A stretch of 13,860 bases of DNA, taken from contig CAVGIJ010000028.1 in NCBI GenBank assembly GCA_963629305.1, positions 1 to 13,860 on the forward strand. The letters are read 5' to 3'. The position numbers were made by a program, and so were the translations under genes. The notes under the pieces are model-generated. The model had not been told where the DNA came from. It did no database searches and saw only the letters and a list, made by a program, of their open reading frames with translations. Of the stretch, positions 7,361 through 13,829 are shown piece after piece; position 1 is the first letter of the stretch; each line of letters opens with the position of its first letter. This DNA comes from UBA1227 sp963629305. GTDB taxonomy: Bacteria; Bacillota; Clostridia; Oscillospirales; Acutalibacteraceae.

Positions 7361-7416
7361 CATGTCCTCGCTTGACTTGAACCAGCCGCCGGCTCAAGGT
7401 ACGCGTCCGTTTCACT

Positions 7417-7470
7417 GCCGCCCAACCCCTTTGTCACTACGTGACATTTCCCCTGACAGGGGAATAACCG
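7417..7470. repeat. R element (double palindrome), first of three copies in the Pro array
   Basis: The segment contains GTCAC-TAC-GTGAC (7433-7445) and TTCCCCTGACAGGGGAA (7448-7464), two hairpins side by side, framed by CCGCCCAACCC on the left and AATAAC on the right. Further copies are at 7574-7627 and 7731-7784. A close relative is at 13602-13649 in the other array. It resembles the short dispersed REP-like palindromes seen in gut Clostridia genomes (from memory, not searched). Confidence 0.85.
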
Positions 7471-7945
7471 GTCACTCGGACCATCTAAATGGCATCTCTT
7501 AACGAGATGCCATTTTTCATGTCCTCGCTTGACTTGAACCAGCCGCCGGCTCAAGGTACGCGTCCGTTTCACTGCCGCCCAACCCCTTTGTCACTACGTG
7601 ACATTTCCCCTGACAGGGGAATAACCGGTCACTCGGACCATCTAAATGGCATCTCTTAACGAGATGCCATTTTTCATGTCCTCGCTTGACTTGAACCAGC
7701 CGCCGGCTCAAGGTACGCGTCCGTTTCACTGCCGCCCAACCCCTTTGTCACTACGTGACATTTCCCCTGACAGGGGAATAACCGGTCACTCGGACCATCT
7801 AAATGGCATCTCTTAACGAGATGCCATTTTTCATGTCCTCGCTTGACTTGAATCAGCCGCCGGCTCAAGGTACGCGTCCGTTTCACTCGGTAGGGGCGGA
7901 CACAGGAAAAATAGCTTACAGTAAACATTCTTTTTTATTATAATC

Positions 7946-7973
7946 TTGCTTTTTCTCACACAAATGTTATAAT
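7946..7973 (+). promoter_or_regulatory. Promoter of the FAD-dehydrogenase gene (extended -10)
   Basis: TTGCTT (7946-7951), a 16-nt spacer, and TATAAT (7968-7973) preceded by TG one base upstream (7965-7966) form an extended -10 promoter. The start point would fall near 7980, inside the palindrome that follows. Confidence 0.6.
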
Positions 7974-7975
7974 TT

Positions 7976-8018
7976 TTAATGTCTGTTTAAATGACTTTTT
8001 AAACAGACATTAATTTTT
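7976..8018 (+). promoter_or_regulatory. Perfect 16-bp palindrome with T-run in the leader of the FAD-dehydrogenase gene
   Basis: TTAATGTCTGTTTAAA (7976-7991) is the exact reverse complement of 7998-8013, with a 6-nt loop and then TTTTT (8014-8018). It covers the predicted transcription start and ends about 20 nt before the ATG. It could be an operator for a dimeric repressor or a leader hairpin/attenuator. The stem has only 3 G-C pairs, so it would be a weak terminator. Confidence 0.7.
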
Positions 8019-8037
8019 AAAGCGAGGGAAAACAACA

Positions 8038-9408
8038 ATGCTTTACGATGTTATAATTATCGGCGCAGGTCCCGGAGGAATTTTTTCGGCGTATGAGCTT
8101 GTACGTGAAAATCCGGACATGAAAGTTGCCGTATTTGAAACCGGTCATGAACTTTGCAAAAGGAAATGCCCTATAGACGGTAATAAGATAAAATCCTGTA
8201 TAAAGTGCAACACCTGCTCTATTATGAGCGGATTCGGCGGCGCAGGTGCGTTTTCTGACGGTAAATACAATATCACAAATGATTTCGGCGGAACTCTTTA
8301 TGAGTACATCGGAAAGAAAAAAGCGATTGATCTCATGCGTTATGTTGACGAGATAAATGTTAAGTTCGGCGGAGAGGGTACAAAGCTTTATTCCACAGCC
8401 GGAACACAGTTTAAAAAGATATGCATGCAAAACGATCTTCATCTTCTCGACGCGTCTGTAAGGCATCTCGGAACAGATATAAATTACGTAGTTCTTGAGA
8501 ATCTTTACAACTATCTCAAGGACAAAGTTGACTTTTATTTTGACACGCCGGTTGAATCGGTAAATGTTTCTGACAACGGCTATGAGATAAGGACAGCTGA
8601 TGACAATTATTTGTGTAAATACTGTATCATCTCAGTGGGAAGAAGCGGAAGCAAATGGCTTGAAAAAGTATGCGATGATCTTCAAATTGAGAGTGAATCA
8701 AATCGTGTTGACCTCGGTGTACGTGTTGAGCTTCCCGCGGAGATTTTTTCACACATTACCGACGAGCTTTATGAGAGCAAGATTGTTTACCGTACTCCGA
8801 AGTATGAGGATAAGGTTCGTACATTTTGCATGAACCCGAAAGGCGCTGTCGTAACGGAAAATACTAACGGAATCATCACAGTAAACGGTCACAGCTATGA
8901 AGATCCGTCAAAGCAGACACAGAATACGAACTTTGCACTTCTTGTTTCAAAGCATTTTTCCGAGCCGTTCAAAGATTCCAACGGCTACGGTGAGTCCATA
9001 GCGCGACTTTCAAATATGCTCGGCGGCGGAGTTATTGTGCAGAGATTCGGTGACCTCATAAGAGGACAGCGTTCAACAACAAAGAGGATAGAGGAATCGT
9101 TCGTTGTGCCGACCTTCAATGCAACTCCGGGTGATTTAAGCCTTGTACTTCCGAAGAGAATCCTTGACGGAATTATCGAGATGATATACGCGCTTGATAA
9201 GGTCGCTCCGGGTACTGCAAATGATGACACGCTTCTCTACGGCGTAGAGGTTAAGTTCTACAACATGGAGGTCAGCGTTGATGAAAATCTTGAAACAAAG
9301 TATGACGGACTTTATGTTATAGGGGACGGAAGCGGTATTACGCATTCGCTTTCTCATGCATCGGCAAGCGGAATTTACGTTGCAAGAAAAATTACCGAAA
9401 AAGATTAA
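8038..9408 (+). CDS. COG2509-like FAD-dependent dehydrogenase
   Basis: A 456-residue soluble flavoprotein. The N-terminal Rossmann fold shows V-I-I-I-G-A-G-P-G-G (5-14) with the ribose-binding Glu34 (V-F-E-T-G). A cysteine-rich insert follows, with Cys at 40, 44, 54, 57 and 60, leading into G-F-G-G-A-G-A-F-S-D-G-K (65-76). That combination is the hallmark of the 'uncharacterised FAD-dependent dehydrogenase' family (COG2509). Near the C-terminus, G-L-Y-V-I-G-D-G-S-G (424-433) is the second FAD-binding motif, ahead of a final helix. The physiological substrate of the family is not established. The CxxCxxC cluster may hold metal or act in redox (inference). It is monocistronic: its own promoter at 7946-7973, a palindrome in the leader, GAGGG about 9 nt before the ATG, and a terminator after the stop. 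Confidence 0.85.
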   Translation: MLYDVIIIGAGPGGIFSAYELVRENPDMKVAVFETGHELCKRKCPIDGNKIKSCIKCNTCSIMSGFGGAGAFSDGKYNITNDFGGTLYEYIGKKKAIDLMRYVDEINVKFGGEGTKLYSTAGTQFKKICMQNDLHLLDASVRHLGTDINYVVLENLYNYLKDKVDFYFDTPVESVNVSDNGYEIRTADDNYLCKYCIISVGRSGSKWLEKVCDDLQIESESNRVDLGVRVELPAEIFSHITDELYESKIVYRTPKYEDKVRTFCMNPKGAVVTENTNGIITVNGHSYEDPSKQTQNTNFALLVSKHFSEPFKDSNGYGESIARLSNMLGGGVIVQRFGDLIRGQRSTTKRIEESFVVPTFNATPGDLSLVLPKRILDGIIEMIYALDKVAPGTANDDTLLYGVEVKFYNMEVSVDENLETKYDGLYVIGDGSGITHSLSHASASGIYVARKITEKD

Positions 9409-9435
9409 AATGTAAACTAAATTTCAAATTTAAAA

Positions 9436-9482
9436 CAGCCATAAATTGCGATAAAAAATTTACGTATTTATGGCTGCTTTTT
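9436..9482 (+). terminator. Terminator after the FAD-dehydrogenase gene
   Basis: CAGCCATAAAT (9436-9446) pairs with ATTTATGGCTG (9466-9476) across a 19-nt A+T-rich loop, followed by CTTTTT. The large loop makes it a somewhat weak but plausible intrinsic terminator. Confidence 0.7.
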
Positions 9483-9483
9483 G

Positions 9484-9513
9484 TTGCTTTTGTATCTTTG
9501 ATTTTGGTATAAT
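9484..9513 (+). promoter_or_regulatory. Promoter of the GH3 gene (extended -10)
   Basis: TTGCTT (9484-9489), an 18-nt spacer, and TATAAT (9508-9513) with TG one base upstream (9505-9506). The -35 box overlaps the end of the preceding terminator. The layout mirrors the promoter at 7946-7973. Confidence 0.55.
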
Positions 9514-9570
9514 AAAATTGTTTATTTTATAACGATTAGGTTTACTTGTTTTATTTAAGGAGAAGTAAAG

Positions 9571-12054
9571 ATGACACAGTATATCAGACATAATTTTGAT
9601 AACACAGTTTCAGAACGTGAAATCAGACACAAGGAAATTGCTTACAGAGCTGCGTGTGAGGGAATTGTCCTTCTCGAAAATAACGGTGCGCTTCCTATAA
9701 AACCGCAAGCAGTTGCACTTTTCGGTATTGGTGCAAACCAGACAATAAAAGGCGGTACAGGCTCAGGTGAGGTAAACGAAAGACACAGCGTAAGTATTTA
9801 TGAAGGATTCATAAATGCCGGCTTTACCATTACCTCAAAGGCGTGGATTGAGAGATACGACAGAATTTACGAGGAGATAAAGAACGGCGGTTCCGACAAG
9901 TTCACTGAGGCTTTGAAGAAAGGCCAATTCGGAGATATCATGGCTCTCTTTATGGGAACGGCCGATTATCCGTATCTTGATGTTACTGATGACGACATGA
10001 AGGCTGCACCTGCGGACACGGCATTTTTTGTTGTAAGCCGTCAGGCAGGTGAGGGCGCAGACAGAAGAATAGAAAAGGGAGAAAATGACCTTACTCCTGA
10101 GGAAATATCTACTCTTCAGAGAATGATTAAATTTTATAAAAATGTTATTCTTGTTATAAATATCGGTTCAAGTCTTGACATGTCCTTCCTTGAAAAGACT
10201 CCGGGACTCGGCGCAGTAGTTTATTTCTGCCAGCAGGGAACAGAGGGCGGACATGCGTTTGCGGACATTGTTACAGGCAAGGTAAATCCATCAGGTAAGC
10301 TTACTGATACTTGGGCAAAAAAATATTCTGATATACCATTTTCCGATGAATATTCTTACCTCAACGGAAATCTTAAAAATGAGTACTACAAAGAGGGTAT
10401 TCTCGTAGGATACCGTTACTTTGACTCATACAGAATTGAACCGCAGTATCCTTTCGGCTACGGACTTTCATATACTACATTTGATGTCAAAACAACATAT
10501 GTTTCTGTTGATAAAACAATAGTTAAAGTAGACGTTGATGTTACCAATACCGGTTCGGTTCACGGCAAGGAAGTTGTTCAGGTTTATCTTTCAGCTCCGA
10601 ACGGTATACTTAAAAAGGAGTATAAATCGCTTGTTGCGTTCAAAAAAACCGGTTTAATTGAGCCGGGTGATACCGAACATGTTGTACTTACATTTGATCT
10701 TTATGACTGTGCAAGTTATCAGGAATTCGGAGCAAGAAATATTCTTGATGCCGGAGAGTATATCGTCAGAGTCGGTAATTCTTCTGCAAACACTGTAGAC
10801 AATGCCGTTCTTACTCTTGATCGACTTGTTGTTACGGAACAGCTTAAGAATATCTGCCCGGTCATCCATGAATTCACTGAAATGGAGATACCGGAACGTC
10901 CGTTTGAGGACCTCTCACAGGTTCCGCATATCCCTGTAAATCCGGATGACTTTACGACAATCATTCACGATTACAGTGCACCGAAGCCGTACCACGATCC
11001 TGAAGTTGACGCAGTTATGGATAAGCTTTCATTTTCTGATAAAACTATCATTTGCATTGGTGCCGGAATGATGAACGGAAATCGTGTAATAAAGATTGAA
11101 GGCGCTGTCGGGCACTCAACCTCTAAAATGATGAAGAAGGCCGGACTTCCGTCCGTTGAATTTGCCGATGGCCCTGCCGGAATTCGTCTTACAAGATATT
11201 CGGGAGTATATCCAAACGGCAAGGTAAAGATGCTGGAAGGCTTCATGGCCGGTATAAACTATCTTCCGAAACCGATAAAGAAATTTATGTTTGCTGACCC
11301 GAATAAATCAAAGGTTGCTTACCAGTACACAACAGCGTTCCCGGTTGAAGTTGCGCAGGCACAGACATGGAACACAGATCTTCTTCATGAAATCGGTGTT
11401 GCAGTTTCAAATGAAATGGTTGAATTCGGTATAACATACTGGCTGGCTCCCGCTCTCAACATTCACAGAAATCCGCTTTGCGGACGTAATTTTGAATACT
11501 ATTCAGAGGATCCGTTCCTCACGGGTAAATGCGCTGCAGCCATAATTTCCGGCGTTCAGTCTATACCCGGTAACTATGTTGCCGCAAAGCATTATTGCTG
11601 TAACAACCAAGAGGATTCAAGAAACTTTGTTTCTTCAAATCTTACTGAACGTACACTTCGTGAGATTTATCTCAAAGGATTCGGAATTGCGGTAAAAGAG
11701 GCAAAATGTTCGGGAATTATGACAAGTTATAACAAAGTAAACGGTGTAAACCCGCCGAACTCATATGATCTTTGCACAACTGTTCTTCGTAATGAGTGGG
11801 GCTTTGACGGTGTTGTAATGACCGACTGGTTCGGAAGTGTATTCTCAGGAAGTCCTATTCTTTCTATGAAGGCAGGAAATGACCTCGCCATGCCCGGCAT
11901 TCCGACACAAGCACTTCAAATTGTTCTCGGAACAAAGCTATCATTTGTTCATGAGATAGACGTTGACAGATGTTGCAGAAATATTGTTCGTCAGGTTATA
12001 CACAGCAATGCCGTAGCTCAAATGAAATCAGGTAAATTTACAACCAAAAAATAA
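9571..12054 (+). CDS. GH3 family glycosidase with permuted domain order (beta-glucosidase-like)
   Basis: An 827-residue enzyme with the glycoside hydrolase family 3 domains in reversed order. Residues about 20-300 are the alpha/beta sandwich (usual C-terminal GH3_C domain: V-L-L-E-N-N-G-A-L-P at 33-42, S-R-Q-A-G-E-G-A-D-R at 156-165). About 330-402 is the Fn3-like domain. About 475-815 is the TIM-barrel catalytic domain that normally comes first. Catalytic-domain motifs are F-A-D-G-P-A-G-I-R (531-539), N-P-L-C-G-R-N-F-E-Y-Y-S-E-D-P (634-648), K-H (673-674), and V-M-T-D-W-F-G-S (749-756) with Asp752 as the expected nucleophile. Glu161 is a candidate acid/base by analogy. The same swap is known in Ruminococcus albus and Butyrivibrio beta-glucosidases. 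With no signal peptide it is cytoplasmic and probably cleaves imported oligosaccharides or beta-glucosides. AAGGAGA (9557-9563) precedes the ATG. Confidence 0.9.
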   Translation: MTQYIRHNFDNTVSEREIRHKEIAYRAACEGIVLLENNGALPIKPQAVALFGIGANQTIKGGTGSGEVNERHSVSIYEGFINAGFTITSKAWIERYDRIYEEIKNGGSDKFTEALKKGQFGDIMALFMGTADYPYLDVTDDDMKAAPADTAFFVVSRQAGEGADRRIEKGENDLTPEEISTLQRMIKFYKNVILVINIGSSLDMSFLEKTPGLGAVVYFCQQGTEGGHAFADIVTGKVNPSGKLTDTWAKKYSDIPFSDEYSYLNGNLKNEYYKEGILVGYRYFDSYRIEPQYPFGYGLSYTTFDVKTTYVSVDKTIVKVDVDVTNTGSVHGKEVVQVYLSAPNGILKKEYKSLVAFKKTGLIEPGDTEHVVLTFDLYDCASYQEFGARNILDAGEYIVRVGNSSANTVDNAVLTLDRLVVTEQLKNICPVIHEFTEMEIPERPFEDLSQVPHIPVNPDDFTTIIHDYSAPKPYHDPEVDAVMDKLSFSDKTIICIGAGMMNGNRVIKIEGAVGHSTSKMMKKAGLPSVEFADGPAGIRLTRYSGVYPNGKVKMLEGFMAGINYLPKPIKKFMFADPNKSKVAYQYTTAFPVEVAQAQTWNTDLLHEIGVAVSNEMVEFGITYWLAPALNIHRNPLCGRNFEYYSEDPFLTGKCAAAIISGVQSIPGNYVAAKHYCCNNQEDSRNFVSSNLTERTLREIYLKGFGIAVKEAKCSGIMTSYNKVNGVNPPNSYDLCTTVLRNEWGFDGVVMTDWFGSVFSGSPILSMKAGNDLAMPGIPTQALQIVLGTKLSFVHEIDVDRCCRNIVRQVIHSNAVAQMKSGKFTTKK

Positions 12055-12084
12055 TTCTTCAGAAAGTTTAAAATGGTGGTTTTC

Positions 12085-13167
12085 ATGTCTTTAAGGGCAA
12101 AAAAGATTTTAAAAATTGTATTGATTATTTTGCTTATTATACTTTTGATTGTCGGCGGATACTTTGCATATGTATTGATTTCGTATCACAGAATTGACGA
12201 CAATCAAATACTTGAAATCAATGATGAAATAGGCAGTACCGCTCAAGTTGATGAGGAGTATAAGATTATTTCTTACAACATAGGCTTTGCGGCTTATACA
12301 CCTGATTTCGGTTTCTTTATGGACGGCGGAACGGAAAGCCGTGCAAAATCGGAGGATTCCGTTAAAGAGGTAATAAGCGGAATAGGGAAATTTTTAAACG
12401 ATGAATCCCCCGACTTTATGATGATTGAAGAAGTAGACAAGAAGGCTACTCGCAGTTATCATTATGATGAGGAAGCTGCCCTCAGAAAATCATTCAGCGG
12501 TTATGACTCTGTATTTGCCGTAAACTACGACAGCCCATATCTTTTTTATCCCATAACCAAACCGCATGGTAAATCTTACGCCGGAATGATGACTCTTTCG
12601 AAATACAATATTGAGAGTAGTGTAAGAAGAAGTTTGCCTATTGAAACAGGTCTTATGAAACTTGTTGATCTTGACCGCTGTTATACGGTTTCACGTGTGC
12701 CTGTAAGTAACAACAAAACTCTTGTACTTTATACGCTTCATCTTTCCGCATATACATCTGACGGAACTATCGCAACTGAGCAGCTTCAAATGCTTATCAA
12801 AGATATGCAATCGGAGTATGAAAAAGGAAATTATTGTATTGCCGGAGGAGATTTCAACAAGGATTTGCTCGGAGACTCAAGCAAGATATTCGGTAAAGAC
12901 GGCTCAAAGTATACGTGGGCTCAGCCGATAGATACATCGCTATTCAAGGGAACTGATCTTCAACTGGTAGCGCCTTTTGATGAGGATGATCCTGTACCGT
13001 CTTGCAGAAATGCCGACGGACCTTACAACGACGAGCAGTTTGTTTTGACGGTGGACGGTTTTATTGTTTCAGACAATATAACTGTTTCCGGCAGCAATGT
13101 ATACGATCTCGGATTCAAATATTCCGATCACAATCCGGTGTATATGACGTTTAAACTGAATAAATAA
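12085..13167 (+). CDS. Membrane-anchored endonuclease/exonuclease/phosphatase (EEP) family protein
   Basis: About 360 residues. A short basic N-terminus (S-L-R-A-K-K) leads into one long hydrophobic helix, with the rest outside the membrane by the positive-inside rule. The EEP (DNase I-like) metal-dependent hydrolase motifs follow in order, numbered from the 12085 start: I-S-Y-N-I-G-F (about 62-68), M-M-I-E-E-V-D (112-118), T-L-H-L-S-A-Y (217-223), A-G-G-D-F-N (253-258), V-D-G-F-I-V-S (323-329) and S-D-H-N-P-V (347-352). All catalytic positions (N, E, H, D-x-N, S-D-H) are present. The target bond (phosphodiester of lipid, nucleic acid or other) is not evident. An in-frame ATG at 12073 would add four residues; 12085 is slightly favoured because GGTGG (12075-12079) lies just upstream. 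It starts about 30 nt after the GH3 gene, with no promoter or terminator between them, so co-transcription is likely. Confidence 0.85.
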   Translation: MSLRAKKILKIVLIILLIILLIVGGYFAYVLISYHRIDDNQILEINDEIGSTAQVDEEYKIISYNIGFAAYTPDFGFFMDGGTESRAKSEDSVKEVISGIGKFLNDESPDFMMIEEVDKKATRSYHYDEEAALRKSFSGYDSVFAVNYDSPYLFYPITKPHGKSYAGMMTLSKYNIESSVRRSLPIETGLMKLVDLDRCYTVSRVPVSNNKTLVLYTLHLSAYTSDGTIATEQLQMLIKDMQSEYEKGNYCIAGGDFNKDLLGDSSKIFGKDGSKYTWAQPIDTSLFKGTDLQLVAPFDEDDPVPSCRNADGPYNDEQFVLTVDGFIVSDNITVSGSNVYDLGFKYSDHNPVYMTFKLNK

Positions 13168-13367
13168 CTATTGCAACTGTAGGACAGTATATAATAGGTG
13201 TACAGATGGCATCTGCATATGTCGGAAGTCTTCTTATGCCGCCGCTCTTCGGTTTTCTCGGCAAACACATAAGCATGGGACTTCTTCCGGTGTATATACT
13301 GATCATCCTCATACTGATGATTGTAATGCATGAAATTCTTTGCAAGAAATCTGAAAATAAAGTTTGA
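13164..13367 (+). pseudogene. C-terminal remnant of an MFS transporter
   Basis: The frame read from 13164 to the TGA at 13365-13367 contains Q-Y-I-I-G-V-Q-M-A-S-A-Y-V-G, then L-M-P-P-L-F-G-F-L-G, then a final membrane helix and a short basic tail, C-K-K-S-E-N-K-V. This is the typical last ~65 residues of a Clostridia major-facilitator permease: helix 11 (GVQMAxAYxG), the loop, and helix 12. Nothing of the preceding ten helices is present. An in-frame TAA lies at 13161, and homology begins essentially at the EEP gene's stop codon. An ATG at 13206 could give a 53-residue peptide but has no ribosome site. I read it as a deletion scar. The TGA lies within the -35 box of the tRNA-Leu promoter. Confidence 0.75.
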
Positions 13368-13392
13368 AACAAGTTTTCATGTGTGTTATAAT
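13364..13392 (+). promoter_or_regulatory. Promoter of tRNA-Leu(CAG)
   Basis: TTGAAA (13364-13369) overlaps the stop codon of the MFS remnant and is 17 nt from TATAAT (13387-13392). The -10 is extended by TG (13384-13385). The tRNA starts about 25 nt after the expected start point. Confidence 0.8.
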
Positions 13393-13424
13393 TTTTGAGT
13401 TGTTTACAGCATAAAAGTTAATAA

Positions 13425-13510
<86 letters not shown>

Positions 13511-13511
<1 letters not shown>

Positions 13512-13539
13512 AACACCGGAATAGTTCCGGTGTTTTTTT
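13511..13539 (+). terminator. Terminator after tRNA-Leu(CAG), duplicated once
   Basis: An 11-bp stem AAACACCGGAA / TTCCGGTGTTT with loop TAG, whose 3' arm runs into a T tract (seven consecutive T, 13533-13539). It begins at the final A of the CCA end. The duplicated block carries a second copy at 13663-13691. Confidence 0.92.
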
Positions 13540-13601
13540 ATGCGATGGGAGCACAACCCACACAGTTGTGGGTTCAAGGTACGCGTCCGCAAAGCTTCCG
13601 C

Positions 13602-13649
13602 CCAACCCTTTTGTCACTTCGTGACACTTCCCCTGACAGGGGAATAACT
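13602..13649. repeat. R element (double palindrome) in the tRNA-Leu array
   Basis: It contains GTCAC-TTC-GTGAC and TTCCCCTGACAGGGGAA, ending AATAACT. It differs from the copies at 7417-7470 at only a few positions, although the loci are about 6 kb apart and the surrounding tRNA-derived sequence is unrelated. Confidence 0.85.
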
Positions 13650-13793
13650 CATCGTCCGCACCAAACACCGGAATAGTTCCGGTGTTTTTTTATGCGATGG
13701 GAGCACAACCCACACAGTTGTGGGTTCAAGGTACGCGTCCGCAAAGCTTCCGCAGTTTACACATTTGTCACAATATTTTTGATTATAACGACC

Positions 13794-13829
13794 GAATGAA
13801 TCGTTTTTTCGACCTTTCATTCTTTTTTT
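13794..13829 (+). terminator. Possible hairpin with T-run near the right edge
   Basis: GAATGAATCG pairs with CGA...TTCATTC (13794-13803 with 13810-13822, a CCT bulge), followed by seven T. It may terminate an adjacent transcript or be chance in A+T-rich DNA. The rest of 13754-13860 shows no gene. Confidence 0.35.

Larger units (their letters stand above)
7314..7887. repeat. tRNA-Pro-linked tandem array, 157-bp period, 3 full units plus a 103-bp partial
   Basis: Units start at 7314, 7471, 7628 and 7785. The first three (each 157 bp) look identical base for base. The fourth stops at 7887 and carries one substitution (T at 7853 where the others have C). Each unit holds, in order: the last 13 nt of tRNA-Pro with CCA; the tRNA's terminator hairpin; a reverse-complement stretch of the tRNA-Pro T arm (first copy GACTTGAACCAGC, 7373-7385); a degenerate sense copy of the same region; the 16-mer TCAAGGTACGCGTCCG; TTTCACT; and then a ~54-bp double palindrome (R). 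The partial unit lacks R, so the array reads block-R-block-R-block-R-block. No plausible protein is encoded. Confidence 0.95.

Noticed and set aside
7314..7887. CRISPR-like regular spacing
   Set aside because: The 157-bp units are identical throughout with no variable spacers, and the repeats are far too long.
7327..7887. Extra tRNA genes or tRNA pseudogenes inside the array
   Set aside because: Only the 3' half of the acceptor stem with CCA and T-arm-like fragments recur. No D arm, anticodon arm or 5' acceptor strand is present, so none can fold as a tRNA.
7314..7887. Integrated prophage or ICE at the tRNA genes
   Set aside because: No integrase, excisionase or mobility gene is present in the window. 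The tRNA-adjacent DNA is only short repeats followed by ordinary chromosomal genes.
7360..7928. Three overlapping minus-strand open frames of 70-84 residues with near-identical translations across the Pro array
   Set aside because: They are the same frame repeated by the 157-bp units, read through tRNA antisense, terminators and the R palindromes, with no ribosome site. They are artefacts of the repeat, not a protein family.
13206..13367. A functional 53-residue membrane peptide starting at ATG 13206
   Set aside because: There is no Shine-Dalgarno, and the sequence is the middle of an MFS helix pair. A remnant explains it better.
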